This document shows, piece after piece, positions 22,301 through 34,491 of a stretch of 50,309 bases of DNA. The stretch is from Scleroderma bovista (lineage: Eukaryota > Basidiomycota > Agaricomycetes > Boletales > Sclerodermataceae), in NCBI GenBank assembly GCA_037178675.1, contig JAYMGJ010000616.1, forward strand, positions 1-50,309, in the 5' to 3' direction. The stretch's first letter is position 1, and every line of letters starts with the position of its first letter. A program made the translations under genes and the position numbers. Below the pieces are notes generated by a model. The model had not been told where the DNA came from, ran no database searches, and worked only from the letters and a program-made list of their open reading frames with translations.

Positions 22301-23878
22301 GAATTGTTTTCAGGCGATTCCGAAAATCATAATTCGGGTAGCCCACAATCTGGCGCAACGTTGGTGGCGTCCCCTGCCATCGTGCGTGCATTAGAAGCAC
22401 TTACACATTTTCATTAGATTTCAGCGTGGAAGTCGTTCGTGCCCTCTTCGATGCGCTCGACAGCGGGTTGGACGACTACACGACCGACGAACGCGGAGAT
22501 GTCGGGTCGTGGATACGTATTGCATGCATCCAGGGCTTGGCCTCCATGATTGGAGATTTATTTCGCGTTTCAGCAAGCCTGCCCCACTTTGCAGATTTCC
22601 TTCCAGCGCAGCGATACCATCACGTAGTTGGACGTATTCTCCGGCAGGGTGTGGAGAGACTCGATAATGTCCGGCAGATTGCAGGGGAATCATTTCTTCG
22701 CATCCTTTGTCTTTCACCTCCATCAGTGGACGAATCCGAGAATTGGAGGGTACGAGGCGAAACCTTGATGCAAGAGTTATTTTTGCTGTAAGTCCGGTGT
22801 TCTTGTGACCGAAGGGGGGCTGTAAAAGGCCTCCAGTGACAACAGTGAAAATGGGACGAACTGGAACAATGGGGAATGGCTATTTCCAAAAGCTGTCAAG
22901 CTACTGGAAATACCTGACTACCGCAAGACAATATTGGCCGGATTAGTCCTAAGTGTGTCCACGAGGACTAACAGCACTGTGCGTTGTCGATCTATTGGTG
23001 CCGTGCCGCATTTCATAGACAGTGCCTCATCGCCAGCAACGACCTGCGTCATCGAGCTTAGCTGCCTACGTCCGGAGATTGCCTGTGACATCGACTGGAG
23101 GGGAATACAGTGTCTCGTGTCTAGCAGGGGACCTGGTCCAGTATGCGCTGACGCACTCGAGATCCAATAGCGTCGTGGTTCCGGTCCTTCAAACGCTGAA
23201 CATGCTGTTCGAGGCAGATGCCCTGGCCGGCCTCCCTGAATCTGAGACAGGGGCAGGGTGGTGAGTTGTGAGTGATCTGCTGAGATGGCATTGGCACGCT
23301 GACACGGTTTTATTTCTCTCTCGCTCGCAGTATGGAGAACATGATCTCGATAGCGAGCCAAAACGTGTCCCGCATGAAGAATGTCCAGAGGATACAGGAA
23401 TCGATGAAAATGTATGTGGGCGAGTTTTTCATAAAGGCAATGTCCGAGTCTTGGGTCCTGGTCCTTATGGCACCCCATCCCAGAATTGTCAATCTCTTCA
23501 CGGTCGCACCGGTTGCGAAAACGTGTCTGCCAAAGATAGTCGGCTTCCTGGTGCATCCTTATCCTCGAGTATGTGACAGATCTACGGCAAAAGACGACGT
23601 ATATATGACTGATGCCGAATCCCTCTCTGCAAGGTCCGATCAGGGACGGCTGAGTACTTGTACTTGGTGCTGCAGAGCAGAGAGCTCGGGTGGGAGGCAT
23701 CTGAGAATGCGGAAGAGCTGCTTCTTGAAACAGGATGGTATGATATGATCGCAACCCTGGAAGTCAGCTGAATTGTGGAGCTGACCCCGTGTTCGCCAGG
23801 TCGTCGACGGATGTGGCACAGGTGAAGGAAGCAGCGCAAGCACTTGTCAGCGAACTTGCATCGAATATGGAATGTTAG
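19302..23878 (+). CDS. Tubulin-folding cofactor D (TBCD/Cin1/Alp1)
   Basis: Twenty exons were joined by hand to 3468 nt (1155 aa), a normal length. Exons: 19302-19463, 19517-19716, 19768-20046, 20098-20173, 20220-20436, 20487-20614, 20667-21149, 21211-21311, 21359-21518, 21578-21694, 21748-22011, 22081-22209, 22293-22359, 22418-22787, 22837-22978, 23037-23260, 23331-23411, 23484-23568, 23634-23737, 23800-23878. Diagnostic stretches are WSLRYVVLLWLSLVCRIPFDL, LGVLQVLCEFVKSG, DTVVRWSAAKGIGRLSERLP, DVLRKTDFY, LDDYTTDERGDVGSW and DYRKTILAGLVLSVS. The protein is built of HEAT-like repeats. It binds beta-tubulin and, with cofactors C and E, assembles the alpha/beta dimer. Intron 8 (21312-21358) starts GCGAGT. 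The joins at 22359/22418 and 23260/23331 are the least certain. Confidence 0.93.
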
Positions 23879-24034
23879 TAGTGTCGTGTAGTATGTATAG
23901 TAGCTACACGCGGATGCAAGCCCCCCAGCGTGGGAAGAGCCAGCCAGTGCTGCGTCTTTCGGGTCAGCCTCAAAGTGGACTCAACTGCTCGAGTGAGCCA
24001 GGCAATAACATCGCAATCGCAGCACATCCAAACG

Positions 24035-26104
<2,070 letters not shown>

Positions 26105-26402
26105 TTGAACAAAGTTGCAATGACGAGATTCATTATATGAGTACGGCAGATAAGACCCTTGCGAGTGTTTCATGCGCGATAAGGCAGCGAGATCACCGTG
26201 GAGGGGAGCTGGAGCAGGGTCGGATGGATGTGGTTTAGGCTTTGGCGAGCAGGAGCAGTTTCCTAATGGGCTGTCAAGGGGACACGTTGATGAGGATGAC
26301 AGTCACGACCCATGCCAACTGCGCGTTGCCCATCTACGCTAATAAAAAGAGTTCTTTTCCGCTCTCTATATATCCGTCTCTCTCTCCTTCCCTCCTCCCC
26401 CC

Positions 26403-28787
26403 ATGGGCGACCTTGGCCACCCGCTCCCACCCGTCTCCAACTGCAGAAAACGCAAGGCCGATGCAGACGAGGAGTGCCAGCACCCCATCGCACAGGACAC
26501 ACCCGCCCCCGCAGACGACATCCTCGTCGAGGGCATCCCCCGCCAGCCCCCCTCCAGTCCCTGGCTCGCCACCAACACCGCCCGCGCAGTCTGGCCTGCA
26601 GAGTCGTCCCCAGCAGACTCGGACCCCGCCTCGCCCTTGTCCCCCACCGAGCACAACTCGCCCCTCCGCCTCCCCAAGCGTCCCCGCGTCGACACGGCGC
26701 CCCCAAAGACCCTCGCTGACAGGCATCCCTCGCCCCGCACTCCCTCGCGGCGCTCACGCAAAAGACCAGACACCCGCGAGGCCCCCGCCCTCCCATCGCC
26801 ACACCCATCTGTCGTCCGCATCGACTCCCCATCCGACTCGCCTCTCTCCCCCATCCACCACCCCGCCTTCCCACACATCGATCTCTCCTCCCCCCACATC
26901 CCGTCCCTCCAACCCCTCATCAACCGTCAGACACTCAAAGAGCTCGACTTGGCAGCCATCCTCCGCAATCCCCAGCTCCGTACGGTGTCACATCTCCTCC
27001 GTTGATCACTGCTGATAATCTACTCTAGGTCATGATCTCTTGTTTGACGCCGGCCTCCAGTTCCGTCCCACCTCTGGGCGACGGAAACGTGAGCTCTCAG
27101 ACAGATACTGGCGTGCTGTTGCCCAGGAGCTCGAAACGGGCTGCACCTGCGTCTCCTTTGACATGCAGTGGCGTCCCTGCGAATGTCTCTGCGCCTGCCG
27201 CGGCGTTCCCATACCGGCCCAGAACCCCATCCTCACGTACTCGTCTTCTCGTCGCATCCTGACCCTTCGGATGCCGTCTCGGCTTCGTCCTCTCCTCACC
27301 GAGTTCCTCGAGGTCCTTTTGTTTGTCATCCAACCACTGACGAGCATCTCAGACGCATATGCCAACCCATCCACGTTCCAAGCCCAGATCGAACGCCATG
27401 CTGCACAGGCTGCCCACCTCAGGTCCGTCTTCGACCCCGACCTCATCCAACAAGAGCTGCAACACGATCTCTTCGACCCCTCCGGCCTGTTCATTGTCAT
27501 CGGCCAAACACTCAAGAGCCACTGTGCACCCATGCGCGACCGCGCAGTCGACGCCATGGTCGACGTCGCAAAGACGTGTGCCCCAGGCGGTGGCGGATCT
27601 AAGGCGGACGCTGTCAAAGCAGTGCGCATGTGCCTCGACATCCTCGAGCTGATGAAACTGGTCGGCACTTTTTTCTCCCTTGTTCCATCAATCCCTTCCT
27701 GACGACCCTTCGATATTAGGACATTGCAAACCATCAGTTGCAAACCCTCCGCCCCTTCTTGATCGATACCTCGGGGCAATACGAACTCAAGGCTTTCAAA
27801 GGCCGCAGGGGCCCCGGTTCATCGCTCGACATCACACGGAAATGGATCATGTCTTCCCATCACCGTCTTCTTACTTCTCCGATGCTCGCCCACCCCTCCG
27901 CCTTCGACTATCGCCACCTCTCCCGGTCACAAAAGACTTACATAAGTGCGCTAAAAGGTCTCACAGACCTTGTGTTCGACCCACCCTCCCCAACCCCCTC
28001 CCCGGTCCCATCGTGCTCCTCCGGATCGGCCATTGCTGCCCCCTCGTCCATGTGTCCTCTGCCATTATACCCAGAAACAACATACCTCGATAGCGCACGC
28101 CTATTAGTGCTCGCAGCAGACGCAGCCGACACCGCAGCAGTCTACATGTTCCTCCTCCTCTATCGCCAACTCGTCTTTTCCGATGCCTCGGCCCCAGGCG
28201 ACCAGTCACGCGTCAACCATGCGGACCTACTCAGACTCAAACGCGAGATCCGTGACATATCCTCGTCACATCTTGGCCACTGCTTCAAGTACGGCAACTC
28301 GGACGCTCCCTCCTCAGATCCAGCCGACCGAGACAAGTGGTGCAAGGTCAAGCAGGATATCGTCCTGCAGATCGCACTCCGTGCCAAGGAGGCTCGTGCC
28401 CCCACATCGACCCCGTCGTCGTCTGCGCTGCACGCACATGTGCCCGATGAGCGGCTACTCAAGCTTGCCGAGGGCTGGTCAGATACGCATATCCGGCCCA
28501 ACTCGGCACTGAGCACGATGCTTAAAAACAGGGTTCGCGATGCCGTGTTCAGCCAGGTCCTTGCGTTAACGTTCCCTTCAACGGACGCATCGCTGGGCTC
28601 CGTCCGAGCACTCGAAGCGATGTCTGCGCCGTCGATATCCGCTGCGGGGCTCGCGTCTGGCATGGAACCGCTCGCTGACGAGATTCGCTCGCTCGCAGAA
28701 CGACTGGCACGCCTCGCACATATCCATCTCGGTGTCTATTTACCACTGTACGAACAGGAAGACATCCTGTCTGATGCATCTTCCTAG
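26403..28787 (+). CDS. TCP11/SOK1-family protein
   Basis: Three exons, 26403-26979, 27029-27660 and 27720-28787, give 2277 nt (758 aa). The ATG at 26403 follows a long CT-rich leader, typical of well-expressed basidiomycete genes. The first 190 residues are low-complexity (Pro, Ser, Arg) with basic KRKAD and KRPRVD patches that may be nuclear signals. The TCP11 domain begins around residue 200: ELQHDLFDPSGLFIVIGQTLKSHCAPMRDRAVDAMV is the family core, and the helical region continues through RKWIMSSHHRLL to a C-terminal LAERLARLAHIHLGVYLPLY. Yeast Sok1 acts with the cAMP/PKA pathway; the molecular activity is unknown. Confidence 0.9.
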
Positions 28788-29368
28788 TTCGTCATTTTTT
28801 CCCCTCCTACTTTTGATAGATTCGTGCCCTTTTTCCCATCCACAGCATACCCCTGGCGTAACATTACTCATCTTGACATGATTTAAGGCGATTTTCTCGC
28901 ACACTCGGGTGCAGTTCCTTTTTTCTTGTTGCTCTTTTTTTTCATTTTCATTTTTTTTACATTCCTGAAGGAGAAGAGAAGGAGCAAGCAGTCAAAACAC
29001 TAAACAAAGTTACGATACAATCAATGGATAATGTTTTCCATGATATGATCATGATGGCAGCAGCCAGTGTCACTCCATATAATTTGGGTTTAGATCATGC
29101 TCCATATCATGGCATCCACATGTGCGTTTGAGTTCTGTCGCAACATAGCTCGTTGGATAAGTCTATTGGAGACCAGGGTGGGCCTGGCCCCCAACTAGCT
29201 TACTACACAGTAACTCCAAACGCCCTACACTAGTCCAACACGTTGCGCCGTTGTGGAGTCGCGGTGCACGAGTTTCCGCTGGAGACCTAGGACGGCCCAG
29301 ACTCCCATTGAGTCGGTTGTTGTACTCCAACAAGCACAGATAGCACACATTGCGTTCGTGACACGCCG
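28788..29368. other. Convergent intergenic region
   Basis: Between the 3' ends of the TCP11 and RRP36 genes. T-rich runs at 28910-28960 may be termination or polyadenylation signals. No gene is seen. Confidence 0.5.
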
Positions 29369-31122
29369 TCAAGCCACCTTTCTCCGCTTTGCACCCTTGT
29401 TCGTGCTGTCCCCCGGCCCTGCTCTGCGTTTACGTCCATCCTGCTTGCTGCTGGCATGGGCCACTTTGCCACTGGCGTCCCCACCACTATCGGCGCCCTG
29501 ACTGAATGTGCTACCCCGCGCAAACGGTCTAGACTTTTTCTCCTTTTGGCTGATCTTTTTCTGTTTCTTCTCGATAGCCTTTTTGACGGCCTGCTTCCCA
29601 CCGGATGCAGCGATAGCGTCGAACCGGGCCTTGTTCAGCAGATCTTTCCTCTCAGCTGTATATAGTCGTCAGGCACGTGCGTATGAGCGTTCAGTGTAGT
29701 CCCAGAAAGCAAAACAAGACGCAAAAACGCACATCGTTTCATGAACCACGCCCCCTTGCCCTGTTTCCTCCTCTCCGCCTCAGCCTGCTTCGCCTTCCCC
29801 AGCGCCTCCGCCTCCACCTTCTCCCTTGCATCCCGGTGGACGGTGCTCTCGGCCCGCTTCACGGCGCGCTCGAGCCGCGCAACTTCCTCCTCGCGCGCGG
29901 GGCGCAGCTCGCGGGGCGAGTTAGCCAGTAGCCTCCGTGCGCGCTTGTAGTCCTCGCGCAGCGCCGCGAGCTCGCCCGTGTGCAGGTCAGACAGGAAGGT
30001 ATATTGCGTGCGGAACTTGTCTGGTGAGAATGCGCCGGATGCATGTGTGAATCGGGGGTCTCTCGGTTTCTGGAGTGGGAGGCCCCCAAGCGGAGATAAA
30101 TGCACATATAGAGAGGTATATGCCCAGTTAGTTAGCCAGTTAGTCAGTCAGATAACGCGTATGGATAGTGAAGTGTGGAGCTCACAGGCGTGCTGTCCTC
30201 GACGACAGTTCTGCGCCGGGTCACGGGTCGCTTGGAGGATATCTCAGTGGGTCTGTGGGGGAGTGAGTGAATAGGTACGGCATGGCACATGCACGGAGAG
30301 GGGGTGGGTGGCACGTACGCATGTTTGTGCGGTCGTTTTGGGAGCTCCTTTGGCTTCGTGTCTTTGGCTTTGTCAATTACGAAGCTGTTTGGTGGGTTTT
30401 CACGGTCATCGTCGTCGCTTGCCTCGCTTTCGGATACGGAGCTGTCAGACTCGCTGAGTGCTTGGGCTTGGGCCAGGGACCGCTGGGCTTTTCGCAGCGC
30501 TCCTAGTGGTAAAGTCGATAGGTCTGAATACAAGAAAGTATTGTGAACGAGAGCACGAGAGCATGAAATAGAGCCTCACTATTCTTGAGGGAACGCTGGT
30601 AGCATCACGATCGACGTTGTATAGGTTATATATAAAAATATGAACAGATGGAACGACACCGACCACTTGTACATCCCCCCCGTCCTCGTCCGTCCCTTCC
30701 GAGTCTTCTTCAGCAGGACCCTCACCCAGCGTCTCATCGTCCACCCACAGCGATATTCGAGGCGCATCGGCATCAGCATCGTCCTCTTCCTCAGAATGAC
30801 CGCTTTCCCCGTCTTGCCCGTCATCGTCGTCGTCGTCATCTGAATCCGCTTGCGCACCACCACCGATCACATCAATTGATTCATTCCCACCATCATCACT
30901 AGAGACACGACGACCATCTGCCAGATCGTCCTCGTCCTCACCACTTCCACTTTCTGTATCTGACAAAAAGTCAACTGCTTTAGGACGCGTCTGGTTCGCG
31001 CGGTGGAGGTTCCTGCGCGATGTGCTGGGATGCAGTGAGGATACCGGAAAGCGTGATGTTGTTGATTGTAGGACGTTGGATGATGGCCGTGGGCGGTTCG
31101 ATGGGCGTGCGCGTCGAGGCAT
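29369..31122 (-). CDS. RRP36: RRP36-like rRNA processing protein (intact copy of the array)
   Basis: Five exons on the minus strand, 30660-31122, 30319-30523, 30186-30252, 29733-30069 and 29369-29655, sum to 1359 nt (452 aa). The N-terminal half is acidic (runs of Asp and Glu) and ends in LSTLPLGALRKAQRSL, the conserved PLG segment. The RRP36 domain follows: KRPVTRRR, RDPRFTHASGAFSPDKFRTQYTFL, a long charged helix, and KQGKGAWFMKR, then SERKDLLNKARFDAI and a basic KRRAG..KRRK tail. RRP36 is a nucleolar component of the small-subunit processome needed for early pre-18S cleavage. Two degraded copies of its N-terminal two-thirds lie at 44853 and 48511. It is divergent from an F-box gene 260 bp away. 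Confidence 0.88.
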
Positions 31123-31382
31123 GGAGATAGAGCGTTAATGCAGGAGGGTGAAATCGTGTCCCAGTTCACAACGCCAGCAAGGATACGGAACGGATATGGG
31201 CAACAACTGTGATGCTGACTAAGTAAGTAAAAAGGTGTTTCACTTGGAAGCTTTAAGTACGGTCAATATAGTGTCCTGCTCTCCCCACCGAAGGTATCGC
31301 TTGTACAACTCAACAGTGAACACTGGTCCACTCTGTGATTGAATATCAATGTTGACATCCACAGCAGTACCAATTGAACGTC

Positions 31383-32145
31383 ATGGATGAACTCGCACAG
31401 GCACGAGTCGAGTTAACTCTACTAGAGGAAGAGGAACGAGAACTTCTCGAAGAAGTGTTGGATGTCCGTGCCGCAATTGCTACGCAGCGAGCCAAGATCG
31501 ATGCGCTCAGTCGATCAAGCCTACGACCAAGCCCAATCAATTGTCTTCCGACCGAAATATTGTTGGTCATCCTCGACCTTGACGTCCACACTCATCGTCC
31601 TCCCGAGCTTCGGAAGCAGACATTGGCTAGTGTATGTCGGCGCTGGCGCGATGTCATACTACAAACTCCATACTTCTGGTCGACCATCCACGTAGCATCC
31701 GCCACCACTTCGATAAACACCCATGTGGAAAGGAGCTGTGGAACACTCCTTGACATTGTGATTGAATGTGCACCATCCTCTCCATCGAAACATCTTGCAC
31801 TTATCCCAGGCTTGGACATCGCTATGGCTTGTGCACATCGCTGGCGCAGCCTGTTGATCACTGCCGGTGATAATTCCTTCCGTGCTAATCCAGAAGAAGT
31901 TGGTCAAAAGCTGCTCATAGATTTCATTGCAGACAGGATTAATCACTTGCATTTTCCTTGTCTCAAAAGTGTCACCATCTCTTCACTTTGTGATGTTGGA
32001 CATCTGAGCTTCCTTTCTATAGCTCGTGCCCCGGCTCTCGAACATCTCGAGCTCAACAAATTCATGACCATCCGCGACATTCCCGATCCAGTGGCCATGC
32101 TGAAAACCCTGAAGCTGAATTTCCAGGCGGACTCCTTCATTGATT
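31383..32145 (+). pseudogene. F-box protein gene, unit 1, 5' part (split by the transposon)
   Basis: ATG 31383 (MDELAQARVELTLLEE) opens a coiled coil of about 40 residues. It is followed by an F-box (CLPTEILLVILDLDVH...RKQTLASVCRRWRDVILQTP) that would bind Skp1 in an SCF ubiquitin ligase. Next come leucine-rich segments (PALEHLELNKFM). The frame stays open until the left end of the transposon at 32146, where transposon bases supply a run-on ending at 32211-32213. The rest of the gene resumes at 43958, after about 490 bp are missing relative to unit 2. Close paralogs start at 46478 and 49788. The N-terminal half could still be made as a truncated protein. Confidence 0.85.
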
Positions 32146-32510
32146 CACCTATATGGCACCGCTTATGTCACCTGTTAGTGACGGGACTGTACCGCTGTCC
32201 CCTTACTAATTAGAGAGAAAGACCTACTACAGCCGACTTCAGCGATTACTACAGCACTCAGCAGTGACTTGGGCAGGGCGAAAAACAAGTCCCATTAGAT
32301 AGTTGATTAGATAGTAGATAGTGTAGATAAGGTTATGTCAGCACAACTCGGACCAGACAGTGCGTTATTCCGGTCGCGCCGCCATCGTTTCCCACGATGC
32401 CGACACTTTGCTCATCGTCACACACAGCGAGCACGCAACTTCGTCATTTCTCGCTCATTTTTCTTGCGGTTTTTTCTGTTCTTTCACTACATTGAATTAC
32501 CATGCTATCT

Positions 32511-33037
32511 GTGCCACTCGTCGGATACCCTCAGCGGTATGGCAAGAGAGGATCCACACTGGCTAGTACCAGTGTGGTGCTGCACGGGGACGAGAAAAGT
32601 GCTGGCGTGCTCCCGAAAGGGACATTCTCGCCCGGCTGGCCTGTGGGAACAGCCTCGAGCGCTGTTGGCTTCGCTGACAAAGAAGCCTCCTTGTCCCCAC
32701 CCGCCTTCACCCAGTTTTTCAGACCATCCTTGCGTTGGGTCGCTGCCAGCTCACACGCTTCGGCCTACTCCCTTCGTATGTGGTAGATGGTAGTTCACCT
32801 AAACAGCCCCGGAAGGGCGGCGGTCGGGGTAGCGGTTTAAGCCCCCTGATGAGAGCTTTCGCAGGCTCGAAACCGCACACCCAAACCCGCCCCTTTACCT
32901 GTCCCTGTGTGTACTGTACGCGGCCCCGATCTTAGGAGAGGGGCGTCCGACGGACACGACAAACAGATTTGATCGCCCGGGATACCTTTCTTCGCACACA
33001 GACTATACACTACCCCCCTTCGGGGGGTAGTCTGGGC
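32511..33037 (+). mobile_element. 527-bp non-autonomous insertion in the left inverted repeat
   Basis: The right repeat reads CATGCTATCTATGTAG without interruption. The left one has 527 bp inserted there, flanked by ATCT (32507-32510 and 33038-33041), a 4-bp target duplication. The insert ends with a perfect 10-bp stem (ACTACCCCCC/GGGGGGTAGT, 33009-33031, 3-nt loop). No coding frame in it is convincing. It contains the RNA-like module listed separately. Confidence 0.8.
32832..32876 (+). ncRNA. Hammerhead-like or tRNA-like RNA module within the insertion
   Basis: Within 45 nt lie GCGGTTT (32832-32838), CTGATGA (32846-32852), a 4-bp stem GAGC/GCTC (32853-32868), GAAA (32869-32872) and AAACCGC, the exact complement of the first heptamer. 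CTGATGA-stem-GAAA is the hammerhead ribozyme core, and the heptamers would be stem III; only 7 nt are left for stem I, which is too short for a standard fold. Alternatively, GGCTCGAAACC (32864-32874) matches the pol III B box at 10 of 11 positions, with an A-box-like GTAGCGGTTTAAG about 35 nt upstream, which would suit a tRNA-derived SINE. Confidence 0.35.
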
Positions 33038-34491
33038 ATCTATGTAGTTTCCTTGTAATGATTAGTGACAAAAAGTGTAATAACTAAGACCCAGTACGGG
33101 GCAATTGTCGGAAGAACGTTCCGACCACTTCCGGTTGATCGACACGTGATCCTATCAGTATGGCGCGACGGTTGATCGGCACGTGATGTTTTCGACGCGT
33201 TTCATTTGTGTAATATTAATTTGTTGACTGGGCTGTGCAAATCAACATGTGTCAGCTTACTAAGCTCCTTATCGCCTCCTGGCTTCCTCGTTGCTCTCCT
33301 GTCCTCCCCATTGTCCTCGCTGTCCTCCTCGCTGTCCTCCCCGACCCTCCCCCCGCTGTCCTCGTTTCTCCTCTGCTTCTCAATGCCTCCACAGGCAACA
33401 TTTAGATCCAAGAATCGACGCAGGCAACAGATGACATGCGACCGCGTGAAATGGATACCAAGGTGAAGTCGGTAGTAGCAGCGTCGACATTGACTGTTTT
33501 CTAGGACCATCAGACGCATCTTGCCGTGCTGGGACAATTCTAACCGGGGGGACTGGTTTACGACAACCGATTGAATCAGACGGGCTCGACACCTTGGCGC
33601 AGTGTACGCCCTTTCGCTGTCTTCACCGAGTGTCCTCATTTTTTTTCCCCACAGAGCGATGTGCTACAACCTTACCCGAGGTGCCGTTGGGGGTGGAGAT
33701 GGCCCTTATTAATAACGGTGGTGAGTATTTTGAACCTTGTCGAGCAGCAGAGTCACACTGACGATATGATAACGCCTCTTACGACTGTATCTACATATAC
33801 TAATCAGAATCCAGAGCTTTCTCCCAGCGTACAACGAACTACTTATTAACGATGGCTGGTGTCATGTGGGTTGCTCGCTTTTTTGTAGTGGAGGACGTGA
33901 CTGATCGTTCTCTTACCAGGTACCAGGAAGTTCGCTTCATCGCACGCGAACTCGAGCGTATCCACAAATACTTCATCGTCGTCCGTGTCCTCGTACACAC
34001 CCAGATCTGCCAGACCAGTCTCAGCCAGAAGAAGGCACACCTCGTGGAGATCCGGGTTAACGGTGGTTCGGTTGCTGACGAAGTCGACCGCTCGACGCCT
34101 TGGGGAAAAAACAGCGATGTTCGCACGCTGAGGCTTGACCCGCCGTCTCCCGAATTTCGCAAACTGAAAAGCTTTTTCAAATTAGCTTCGAGCACATGAA
34201 GTCTAGGTATGGTTTTGCCCTCAGCATATACTCATCGCTGACGAACGATCGCAATACTATCGCGAAACACACAGTATTCATTTGAAATACCCGGATATCA
34301 TGTTGTCAGGCAGCAAAGAAAAGCTCCTGTAATCCCTGCTGAACTTTGCAAGATTCCATTGATAATTACGGCTACTTGCAGGACTAGTGACGGTAATATT
34401 AAATGATTTTATCGAGCGGGCTTATAAGCTTACTGAAGCTCTTTACAGCCGCTCCAATACCCTCCCAACTGTCACTACTCTCCGCGTCCCA

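Larger units (their letters stand above)
32146..34419 (+). repeat. Left terminal inverted repeat of the KDZ element
   Basis: Reverse-complementary to 42203-43957. The outer 1.1 kb (32146-32510 plus about 33042-33720) is nearly identical to the right repeat, and a 145-codon frame in both differs at one residue. The inner 0.7 kb is clearly more diverged. It is interrupted by a 527-bp insertion at 32511-33037. A minisatellite of CTGTCCTCC-type units lies at about 33297-33365. Confidence 0.9.

Noticed and set aside
26263..26923. Overlapping antisense frames opposite the TCP11 gene
   Set aside because: They mirror the GC-rich, Pro/Ser-rich N-terminal exon and have no motif; they are composition shadows.
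30580..30583. 4-nt micro-exon in RRP36
   Set aside because: A single 136-nt intron (30524-30659) keeps the frame and gives the expected DLSTLPLG sequence.
32511..33037. Insertion interpreted as a Helitron because of the 3' hairpin
   Set aside because: The ends lack 5' TC and 3' CTRR at the A/T target, and a 4-bp target duplication is present.
33297..33365. Short direct repeats resembling a CRISPR array
   Set aside because: Units are contiguous CTGTCCTCC-type minisatellite repeats without spacers, in a eukaryotic genome.
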